In this document: in pieces, positions 1 to 5,227 of the stretch | Position numbering within the stretch: the first letter of the stretch is position 1 | How the letters are laid out: each line of letters begins with the position of its first letter | DNA from: Prevotellaceae bacterium | Lineage (GTDB): Bacteria; Bacteroidota; Bacteroidia; Bacteroidales; Bacteroidaceae | Direction: 5' to 3' | NCBI GenBank assembly: GCA_905371275.1 | Contig: CAJPLH010000148.1 | Coordinates: forward strand, 1-5,227 | DNA: 5,227 nucleotides | The notes under the pieces: generated by a model | Told to the model about the DNA's origin: nothing | Database searches by the model: none | Seen by the model: the letters and a program-made list of their open reading frames with translations, nothing else | Position numbers and translations under genes: made by a program

Positions 1-6
1 TCTAAT

Positions 7-948
7 ATGTCTAATCTCCTTTCTGTTCGTGGAGTGTCCAAGCAATTTGCTGCACACAAAGCTTTAGAAAATGTCAGCATCGAAGTACCCCGGGGGCGTA
101 TTTTCGGTTTGCTAGGCCCCAATGGCGCAGGCAAAACCACCCTCATTCGCATCATCAACCACATCACATTGCCCGACACAGGGGAAGTCTGGTTCGATGG
201 AAAGCCACTCTCACAAGAAGATGTCGCACAGATTGGTTATCTTCCCGAAGAGCGCGGCCTCTATCGCAAGATGAAAGTGGGAGAACAAGCCCTGTATCTT
301 GCGCAACTCAAAGGACTCTCTCGCTACGAAGCCCAAAAAAGATTAGAAGTTTGGTTTGAGAAATTCCAAATAATGCCTTGGTGGAACAAAAAACTCGAAG
401 AACTCTCCAAAGGTATGCAACAGAAGATTCAGTTCATTATCACCGTGTTGCACGAACCAAAGCTGTTGATCTTCGACGAACCCTTTTCGGGATTCGACCC
501 CCTCAATGCAGAGTTGTTGAAACAAGAGATGTTGCAGTTGCGCGATCGTGGAGCCACCATCATTTTCTCCACACACAATATGGCAAGTGTCGAAGAAGTT
601 TGTGACGACATCGCACTCATTCATCGTTCCCAAGTGCGTTTACAAGGAAATGTACAAGACATTCGAGAACAAAATCGCACGGGAGAATTTTCTCTCACCA
701 CCACTTCCGGACAACTCACGGAACAACCCGACCAATTTGTCATTTTGGAACAAAGACAACAAGGAGCACTCACCACTTATCGTTTGAAAAAACAAGAACA
801 CCTCACCAATTCCGCACTAGTGCAACGTCTTGCTAACGAAGTGGAAATCAGAAGCTTTTCAGAAATCTTGCCCACAATGAACGACATCTTCTTGCGCACA
901 GTAGGTGATGATGTGGAAGCCCTCACCGGCAATCAAATGCAGCAATAA
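7..948 (+). CDS. ABC transporter ATP-binding protein, NatA-like (ABC-2 exporter family)
   Basis: This is the cytoplasmic ATPase subunit that would power the permease encoded just downstream. All nucleotide-binding motifs are visible in the 313-residue product: Walker A GPNGAGKTT (residues 37-45), signature LSKGMQQK (133-140), Walker B LLIFDEP (153-159), D-loop SGFD (161-164) and the switch histidine in STH (H190). The Q-loop position reads YLPEERGLY (78-86), with Glu where many ABC ATPases have Gln; this is usual in the NatA-like branch as I recall it. Residues about 220-300 form a C-terminal extension ending in LPTMNDIFLRTVG, matching the DUF4162-type tail of this branch. Length is normal and the gene appears intact. 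The start at 7 puts MSNLLSVRGVSK directly before the first strand of the fold; no Shine-Dalgarno is seen, but only six upstream bases are available. The substrate cannot be deduced; sodium, as for Bacillus NatAB, is only one possibility. Confidence 0.95.
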   Translation: MSNLLSVRGVSKQFAAHKALENVSIEVPRGRIFGLLGPNGAGKTTLIRIINHITLPDTGEVWFDGKPLSQEDVAQIGYLPEERGLYRKMKVGEQALYLAQLKGLSRYEAQKRLEVWFEKFQIMPWWNKKLEELSKGMQQKIQFIITVLHEPKLLIFDEPFSGFDPLNAELLKQEMLQLRDRGATIIFSTHNMASVEEVCDDIALIHRSQVRLQGNVQDIREQNRTGEFSLTTTSGQLTEQPDQFVILEQRQQGALTTYRLKKQEHLTNSALVQRLANEVEIRSFSEILPTMNDIFLRTVGDDVEALTGNQMQQ

Positions 949-1022
949 AGGCATCCACTTTTTACTGTACCGCAAAAGCGCATATCTGTTTGATTTCTCC
1001 CTTATTTTCATTTGATTTCCTT

Positions 1023-2294
1023 ATGAACAAGATTTTTCTTATCATACAACGTGAGTTCTCCACCCGTATTCGCCGTAAATCCTTCCTTTTACTCACGTTC
1101 CTAATGCCCATTTTGATGGTGGCACTCGTCTTTGTCCCCATCTGGCTAGGGCGCATTTCCAATGGCGAAAATCGCACCGTTATGGTCGTCGATGAGAGCC
1201 ATCTCTACGACTCTTTGTTTCAATCGACTCCCAAATTCAACTTTGTACACGAAAAGTCCGTTCCCAAGGTAACAGATCTCCCCGAGGACGTAGAAGCTGT
1301 TTTGCACATCAAGTCCGACCTCAGCCTTCATCCCAATGACATAGAATTGTTGAGTCATAAAGAAGTGCAGAGCGATTTGAACGGTTACGTAAGCGAACTC
1401 TTAGACAGTGCGGTGCGTGAACAGAAAATAGCGCGCTATGACATCGATGGTTTGGAAAACATTGTCAGTGATATGGGAAGCAACGTGAACATCTCCACGG
1501 CAAAATGGAATGACAAAGGAGAAACCACAGCGTCTTCAACTGATGTCGCCAAATTTGCAGGCTCAATTTTCACCTTCATCATCTACCTTTTCATTCTCAC
1601 CTATGGAGCAATGGTAATGCAGGGAGTGATGGAAGAAAAAACAAATCGCATTATGGAAATTATGGTGTCCAGTGTTCGTCCTTTCCAACTTATGATGGGC
1701 AAAATCATCGGCATTGCCCTTGTTGGCATCACCCAACTGTTGATTTGGGGCGTCCTTGGTGCTGTCATTCTCTTCGTTGCTAAAGGATTTGTTGGTGCTG
1801 AGGCTTCCGTTAATAGTGCAGATGCTTTGTCGCTTCTTTCGAACGAGTCGGCCATTTTCTCGGCTATTTTCAGTCTTCCTCTTGGTGAAATGCTCCTTCT
1901 CTTTGTGTTCTATTTCATTGGAGGTTACCTCTTTTTTGCCTCTATCTTTGCAGCTATTGGAGCTGCAGTCAACAGTCAGGAAGATACCAGCCAATTTATG
2001 TCGCCCATCATCATTTTGCTGATATTCAGTATGTATGCCGCTATGGGAAGTTCTTCCAACACCGATGGCCCACTTGCCTTCTGGTGCTCAATTTTCCCCC
2101 TCACCTCTCCCATTGTTATGATGACGCGCATCCCCTTTGGCGTACCTTTGTGGCAAGAACTCCTAAGTTTAGTTTTGCTTTATAGCACTTCTATCGGTAT
2201 GGTTTTCGTAGCAGCCAAAATTTATCGCGTCGGCATCTTGATGTATGGCAAGAAACCCACGATTAAGGAAATGCTCCGCTGGTTGCGCTATTAA
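1023..2294 (+). CDS. ABC transporter permease, NatB-like (ABC-2 membrane protein)
   Basis: This is the inner-membrane subunit paired with the upstream ATPase, 423 residues long. A basic N-terminus (QREFSTRIRRKS) leads into a first membrane segment at about 21-43. A large extracytoplasmic domain follows (about 44-177), then a hydrophobic C-terminal half with segments near 178-200, 227-253, 290-315, 326-345 and 378-399. Conserved-looking family stretches are EEKTNRIMEIMVSSVRP (204-220, the cytoplasmic coupling region), AAVNSQEDTSQFMSP (314-328) and IFPLTSPIVMMTR (357-369). The arrangement fits the ABC2_membrane_3/NatB type. I start at ATG 1023. An in-frame TTG at 990 would add 11 residues (MISPLFSFDFL), but it is a rarer start codon and the family usually begins with a short N-terminus like MNKIFLIIQREF. 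The gap to the ATPase is 74 nt with no terminator or clear promoter, so co-transcription is likely. The substrate is unknown. Confidence 0.93.
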   Translation: MNKIFLIIQREFSTRIRRKSFLLLTFLMPILMVALVFVPIWLGRISNGENRTVMVVDESHLYDSLFQSTPKFNFVHEKSVPKVTDLPEDVEAVLHIKSDLSLHPNDIELLSHKEVQSDLNGYVSELLDSAVREQKIARYDIDGLENIVSDMGSNVNISTAKWNDKGETTASSTDVAKFAGSIFTFIIYLFILTYGAMVMQGVMEEKTNRIMEIMVSSVRPFQLMMGKIIGIALVGITQLLIWGVLGAVILFVAKGFVGAEASVNSADALSLLSNESAIFSAIFSLPLGEMLLLFVFYFIGGYLFFASIFAAIGAAVNSQEDTSQFMSPIIILLIFSMYAAMGSSSNTDGPLAFWCSIFPLTSPIVMMTRIPFGVPLWQELLSLVLLYSTSIGMVFVAAKIYRVGILMYGKKPTIKEMLRWLRY

Positions 2295-2348
2295 AGCGTT
2301 GCACCTATTGATCATAGTATTTTGCTCGTAATCTCCTATTTTCTCATT

Positions 2349-2390
2349 GGAACTTTCTCACACGATGGTGGGGAAGTTCCTTTTTGTTTT
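2349..2390 (+). terminator. Rho-independent terminator of the ABC exporter operon
   Basis: GGAACTTTCTCAC (2349-2361) can pair with GTGGGGAAGTTCC (2368-2380). That is a 13-bp stem with two G-U wobbles and a six-base loop, followed at once by TTTTTGTTTT (2381-2390). It lies 55 bases after the permease stop codon and faces the right way to end that transcript. This is the clearest terminator in the window. Confidence 0.88.
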
Positions 2391-2437
2391 GTACCTTCTC
2401 CCTCTTCCTTTACTCCTCCTTGCGTCTTTTGGGGCTT

Positions 2438-2587
2438 CTCCAAGCTGTCAGATATAAAACTCCGACATTTCTAAAATTATCTCCGACGTTTTCAAAAAAA
2501 TCTCCAAGAGTTTTGAGAAAATCTCCGATGTTTTTTCGAAAATCTCCGACACTTTTTTGTATTCCCCCCGAAGATTCCCTTTTCTTC
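2438..2587 (+). repeat. Degenerate 21-bp tandem repeat array (upstream array)
   Basis: The motif CTCCGAC or a close variant begins at 2460, 2481, 2502 (CTCCAAG), 2523 (CTCCGAT) and 2544, with an exact 21-base step each time. Each unit continues into a T-rich run and then an A-rich run, for example CTCCGACGTTTTCAAAA (2481-2497) and CTCCGATGTTTTTTCGAAAA (2523-2542). Weaker flanking units spaced by 22 bases start at 2438 (CTCCAAG) and about 2566 (CCCCGAAG). The array lies between the exporter terminator and the promoter of the barrel gene. Because 21 is a multiple of three, both strands stay open as seven-residue repeats, but I do not consider these genes. The function is unknown; phased A/T tracts imply possible DNA curvature. 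Confidence 0.85.
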
Positions 2588-2639
2588 TAGGAATATCGTG
2601 GACTTTTGTGTCTTTATTCTTGAAAAAACACGCTTTTCT

Positions 2640-2670
2640 TTTGGAAGTTGCTAGATAATTCCTACTTTTG
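2640..2670 (+). promoter_or_regulatory. Bacteroidota-type promoter for the barrel gene
   Basis: TACTTTTG (2663-2670) matches the Bacteroidota -7 consensus TAnnTTTG exactly, and TTTG (2640-2643) sits 19 bases upstream in the place expected for the -33 element. Transcription would start at roughly 2676-2680. It is the best promoter match in the 2295-2793 gap and lies about 75 bases downstream of the end of the repeat array. Confidence 0.7.
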
Positions 2671-2677
2671 TAAATAT

Positions 2678-2793
2678 CATTTTCTTGCATTCAGCCTTTG
2701 GCTATTGCAGGAATGGAAGAATTACATGATCTCTGACCTTCTTTCTTGTGAGGACCTAGTCTAATCAACTCTACTTTCAAGTGCATAACGACC
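2678..2793 (+). other. Untranslated leader of the barrel gene
   Basis: If the promoter at 2640-2670 is used, the mRNA carries a leader of about 115 nt. It shows no Shine-Dalgarno before the ATG at 2794 (GTGCATAACGACC precedes it), which is normal for Bacteroidota. A small imperfect hairpin is possible around 2687-2710, where AGCC-TTT-GGCT lies inside TGCA/TGCA ends. I recognise no riboswitch and no leader peptide here. Confidence 0.4.
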
Positions 2794-4860
2794 ATGAACC
2801 GTGCTAACTTTTCTTGTCTTTTCGTTTTTCTAGCTTTCCCCTTAGGGCTTATGGCGCAGCAACCTACTGACAGTGTCCGAACTCGCCAGTTAGATGAAGT
2901 GAAAGTCACCGCTAAAACACAAGTGGAAACCCCAGTTGCCTCTTTGTTCCTACCTACAAAGCTCCAGAAAAAACATAGTACCAATGGATTCCAACTCTTA
3001 GATTTGCTCCAAATTCCCCAACTTGAAGTATCCCTCTTGGATTATGCCATTTCCATTAAAGGAGGAGGCAAACTGGTTGTCTGTATCGATGGGCGAGAAG
3101 CCACGATGGAAGAGGTAAGAACATTGCGTGCCAATCGAATTAAACGGGTGGAGTACACCCGAACGCCCTCTGGTAAATATGTAGGAAAAGCAGGTTTACT
3201 GAATTTTGTCACAGATTTGGCAGAAGGTGGTGGAAATATCTACCTCTCGGCTGAACAAGGAATGGCATATAAAAAGGGAGATTATCTAGCTTTTGCGGAT
3301 TATACGCGAGGTAAATCCTACTTCTCTACACTCATCTTTCAAAATTGGTCGCGCAATCATGACTATACAGAAGGAAAAGAGCACTATAAATTTACCAATG
3401 GTGATGAGTTGTCGCGCATCATATCCAACAAAGGTAATCTCAACTCCGATAATAGTTTTGGGGGAAGGTTGAAGTACACCCACACTACACCAGAATCCAC
3501 TTTTAACTCCTATCTCAATTTTGTGTATTCTGCAAGTCCCAGCCACGAAACAGTGAATGAAGCCACTTATGCAGGGAAATATATAGGAAAAACTCAAAAA
3601 TATGATCGTTATCATGGTAGAGCATGGACGCCTACTTTGTACATTGACTATCAGCGTTCTTTGCCGCACAATCAAAATTGGCGAATCATTTTAAATGCTG
3701 GCCTAGGTAGGGAGAAAACCTCTTTATTTAACCACGAGGATAATCAATCAGATTTGTGGACAGATGCGTCGGAACACACGCATAGTGTGTTGGCTGTTTC
3801 TCAATATTCCAAATATTGGGAAGGAGGGTGGTCTGGAGATGTCCAGATTTCTCATGGGTGGAAACATTATGATGATGAATATCTCGGCACGTCTCCTAGC
3901 AGCCAGTCACTCACCACGCAAAATTCTTATGGAGCTTTGAGCATTTCGCGAGATACTGAGAAATATTATGGCTATCTGTCTGCTGGCATTTCAAATATTG
4001 GGGTCAATCTCAATGGCGACCGCCAACACTATTTGCACCCTGTACTATATTATGGGGGCAATTATTTGTTGAACGAGAAGAGTAGTGTGAGTTTGAATGG
4101 AGAGTTCACCTATACAGAGTTCACACCCTCCAACAAAAACTCGGCAGTCGTGCCAGTTTCTTTTTTTGAATCTGTGGTCGGTAACCCGAACATTAAGCCC
4201 ATTAAAGTGATGGACAACACGCTTTCTTACAATACGAGCGTGAAAGGGCTAAAACTCTCTGGAACTTATTTGAGTTTTTGCTATTTTGATAATGAAATTG
4301 ACAGATTTTCATTAGATGAATCGCGCATTTATCGTATGAGGGTAAACCACTCTCTCTTCTGTGGCAACCATTTTATATTGGAGCTTTCGCATAATTTCTT
4401 CCAAAACCACTTATTGCTTACAACGACTGTCCAACAAGAGTTTAATTATCTCCGTGGCGATGATTATCACCTCTCGAAGTCTATATTGCGCTATGCGGGC
4501 AATGTCACTTATCTTGTGGGAGATTTTCGTATAAATGCTCGTTTCACCAGTGGGTATCATTCTCTTGACATTCGTGGACCCTTCTTTGTGCGCTATGACC
4601 CTCGTTATAGTTTCAGTGTACAATGGACACATCAGGATTGGAGTCTGACATTTGCTGCGCAGAATGTGTTTAAGCGCTATTTTGAAGAGCAAATTCACAT
4701 GGATTATGGCAAGTATCAGCGCGAGGGTGTCCGAGCCTTTGAAGCACAAGGTAGATGTTTGAATCTGACTGTGGCTTACAATTTTGGATTTGGGCGTAAG
4801 CATCAGGCTGGAAGTCAAGAAGTTGACAAGAAAATTGAAAGTGCTATATTGAAGCCATAG
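2794..4860 (+). CDS. TonB-dependent-receptor-like outer-membrane beta-barrel protein
   Basis: The 688-residue product starts with a clear signal peptide: MNRA, a hydrophobic core at about 6-19, and likely cleavage after LMA (residue 21) before QQ. LDEVKVTAK (33-41) resembles the segment that opens the plug in Bacteroidota TonB-dependent receptors. A plug-like domain follows (about 41-141), including IDGREA (98-103), RIKRVEYTRTPSGKY (115-129) and GLLNFVTD (134-141). Residues about 142-667 alternate polar and aromatic residues as in a large beta-barrel, with a receptor-like GNPNIKP (463-469) and a final strand CLNLTVAYNFGFG (655-667), then a 21-residue polar tail. The best family guess is the outer-membrane beta-barrel class of Pfam OMP_b-brl_3. 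The N-terminal carboxypeptidase-regulatory-like domain common in that class is missing, and there is no SusD partner. The likely role is uptake or binding of an unknown ligand at the outer membrane. It is transcribed alone, and the start is fixed by the signal peptide. Confidence 0.88.
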   Translation: MNRANFSCLFVFLAFPLGLMAQQPTDSVRTRQLDEVKVTAKTQVETPVASLFLPTKLQKKHSTNGFQLLDLLQIPQLEVSLLDYAISIKGGGKLVVCIDGREATMEEVRTLRANRIKRVEYTRTPSGKYVGKAGLLNFVTDLAEGGGNIYLSAEQGMAYKKGDYLAFADYTRGKSYFSTLIFQNWSRNHDYTEGKEHYKFTNGDELSRIISNKGNLNSDNSFGGRLKYTHTTPESTFNSYLNFVYSASPSHETVNEATYAGKYIGKTQKYDRYHGRAWTPTLYIDYQRSLPHNQNWRIILNAGLGREKTSLFNHEDNQSDLWTDASEHTHSVLAVSQYSKYWEGGWSGDVQISHGWKHYDDEYLGTSPSSQSLTTQNSYGALSISRDTEKYYGYLSAGISNIGVNLNGDRQHYLHPVLYYGGNYLLNEKSSVSLNGEFTYTEFTPSNKNSAVVPVSFFESVVGNPNIKPIKVMDNTLSYNTSVKGLKLSGTYLSFCYFDNEIDRFSLDESRIYRMRVNHSLFCGNHFILELSHNFFQNHLLLTTTVQQEFNYLRGDDYHLSKSILRYAGNVTYLVGDFRINARFTSGYHSLDIRGPFFVRYDPRYSFSVQWTHQDWSLTFAAQNVFKRYFEEQIHMDYGKYQREGVRAFEAQGRCLNLTVAYNFGFGRKHQAGSQEVDKKIESAILKP

Positions 4861-4882
4861 GCTAATAGCCGCTATCACAGAA

Positions 4883-4924
4883 AGATGTCGGATGTTTCTT
4901 GCGAGGCATCCGACGTTTCTTTTC
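4883..4924 (+). terminator. Rho-independent terminator of the barrel gene
   Basis: GTCGGATG (4887-4894) pairs perfectly with CATCCGAC (4907-4914). The stem can extend a few pairs, with wobbles, through AGAT and GTTT outside it, over a 12-base loop. The T-rich stretch GTTTCTTTTC (4915-4924) follows. The hairpin starts just over 20 bases after the stop codon, so it probably ends the single-gene transcript. The two arms are also near-direct repeats 21 bases apart, linking the hairpin to the repeat family nearby. Confidence 0.72.
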
Positions 4925-4955
4925 TGTTTAGGCGAGTATTACTACTACTACCAAT

Positions 4956-5062
4956 GGCTTGTTTTTCGCAAAACGACGGCTTGTTTTTCATAAAACGACG
5001 GGTTGTTTTTTTCAAACGACCCGTCACTTTTCCTCAACGGACGGGTCGTTTTTGGATAACCC
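4956..5062 (-). repeat. 21/22-bp tandem repeat array (downstream array, inverted orientation)
   Basis: Two nearly identical 22-base units occupy 4956-4977 and 4978-4999. Both begin GGCTTGTTTTTC and end AAAACGAC, and they differ at two positions. A 21-base unit follows at 5000-5020 (GGGTTGTTTTTTTC then AAACGAC), and more diverged units are at about 5021-5041 and 5042-5062. Read on the minus strand the units carry the core CCGTCGTTTT followed by GAAAA, closely resembling CCGACGTTTT...GAAAA in the array at 2438-2587. I therefore assign it to the same family in the opposite orientation. Its role is unknown. Confidence 0.8.
5014..5053 (+). terminator. Hairpin with U-tract inside the downstream repeat array
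   Basis: AAACGACCCGTC (5014-5025) and GACGGGTCGTTT (5040-5051) form a perfect 12-bp inverted repeat with a 14-base loop, and the 3' arm runs into a T5 tract (5049-5053). This has the form of an intrinsic terminator for + strand transcription, perhaps a back-up for the barrel gene. The left arm can instead pair with GACGGGTTGTTT (4997-5008), which on the minus strand is followed by GTTTTATG and might stop a convergent transcript. Activity in either direction is inferred only from sequence. Confidence 0.6.
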
Positions 5063-5134
5063 AATAAAAGAGGGAAGAAGCAAGATGAGAGCGGCAGCAA
5101 ATGAATTGTGAAAAGAACTATAATCACACCCTCT

Positions 5135-5157
5135 CGCGCGTGCGCGCGTACGCGCAT
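5135..5157. other. Alternating purine-pyrimidine CG tract (Z-DNA-prone)
   Basis: Twenty-three bases alternate strictly between pyrimidine and purine, almost all CG steps with one TG, one TA and one CA. They include a 12-base perfect palindrome GCGCGTACGCGC (5144-5155). The tract is far richer in GC than the surrounding DNA. Such tracts can adopt left-handed DNA under negative supercoiling, but no function is shown here. Confidence 0.6.
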
Positions 5158-5177
5158 TCCAGGAGTTTTTGCTTTTT

Positions 5178-5199
5178 TGCTGTCACAAGTGTCACAGCA
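5178..5199. promoter_or_regulatory. TGTCACA double repeat / imperfect palindrome, possible operator
   Basis: TGTCACA occurs at 5181-5187 and again at 5190-5196, nine bases apart. The same stretch is an inverted repeat: TGCTGTCACA (5178-5187) and TGTCACAGCA (5190-5199) are complementary in 9 of 10 positions around a two-base centre. The form suits a dimeric regulator site. It lies just upstream of CATCTTTG (5211-5218), a one-mismatch version of the Bacteroidota -7 element, so it may control a gene beyond the right edge. This is inferred from form alone. Confidence 0.35.
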
Positions 5200-5227
5200 C
5201 CCTATGTAAACATCTTTGTTTCAACTC

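Noticed and set aside
343..633. Minus strand open frames inside the ATPase, permease and barrel genes
   Set aside because: They are antisense shadows of well-supported genes and show no domain or start signal of their own.
989..1019. TTTGATTTC repeated at 989-997 and 1011-1019, 22 bases apart
   Set aside because: A nine-base match in T-rich spacer can arise by chance, and the CCGAC core of the repeat family is absent.
990..1022. Alternative TTG start for the permease, 11 residues upstream
   Set aside because: ATG at 1023 gives a typical NatB-like N-terminus. The added residues are translated T-rich spacer and TTG is a less common start.
949..1022. Separate promoter between the ATPase and permease genes
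   Set aside because: No TAnnTTTG with a correctly spaced TTG is found. The nearest string, TTCATTTG (1007-1014), lacks the key A, so one operon is simpler.
2438..2587. CRISPR array
   Set aside because: The 21-base units are contiguous and degenerate, with no conserved repeat separated by unique spacers, and no cas gene is present.
2384..2590. Possible 68-residue + strand protein with KSPTFFR-like repeats
   Set aside because: It begins inside the T-tract of the exporter terminator and consists mostly of translated 21-bp repeat. It has no recognisable domain and no promoter of its own.
2448..2690. Possible 80-residue minus strand protein with SEIFEKT-like repeats
   Set aside because: It is a translation of the same repeat plus the promoter region of the barrel gene read backwards. 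No independent start signal is seen and the composition follows the repeat.
4885..5157. Possible small proteins over the downstream array (60 residues on +, 69 residues on -)
   Set aside because: Both overlap the hairpin terminators, the repeat units and, on the minus strand, the CG tract. Their residues follow the repeat, and no family features are visible.

Overview
The window looks like chromosomal DNA of a Bacteroidota bacterium, most likely order Bacteroidales. A Porphyromonas-like genus is a guess from overall style, not a demonstrated assignment. The grounds are a -7/-33 promoter of the Bacteroidota type (TACTTTTG with an upstream TTTG) ahead of the third gene, no Shine-Dalgarno sequences ahead of any start codon, and an outer-membrane receptor-like barrel of a class that is abundant in this phylum.

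Layout, left to right, all genes on the + strand. (1) 7-948 is the ATPase and 1023-2294 the membrane permease of a NatA/NatB-type ABC-2 exporter. They form a two-gene operon whose promoter lies off the left edge and which ends in a strong hairpin/T-tract terminator at 2349-2390. (2) 2391-2793 has no convincing gene. It holds an array of degenerate 21-bp repeats (core 2456-2564), then a recognisable promoter (2640-2670) and an untranslated leader of about 115 nt. (3) 2794-4860 is a single-gene unit encoding a 688-residue TonB-dependent-receptor-like outer-membrane beta-barrel with a signal peptide and a plug-like domain. A hairpin terminator (4883-4924) follows immediately. (4) 4925-5227 has no convincing gene. 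It holds a second 21/22-bp repeat array (4956-5062) containing overlapping hairpins, one with a U-tract, then an alternating CG-rich tract (5135-5157) and a TGTCACA dyad (5178-5199) that may belong to the control region of a gene beyond the right edge.

The exporter pair would use ATP to move an unknown substrate across the inner membrane. The barrel protein would sit in the outer membrane. Nothing in the sequence ties the two together, and separate terminator and promoter signals suggest independent transcription units.

The least ordinary part is the pair of intergenic arrays bracketing the barrel gene. Both have a period of 21 bp (about two helical turns) with phased A/T tracts. They share a core resembling CCG(A/T)CGTTTT followed by GAAAA, the downstream array being in inverted orientation. 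This looks like a dispersed, lineage-specific intergenic repeat family; any function is unproven.
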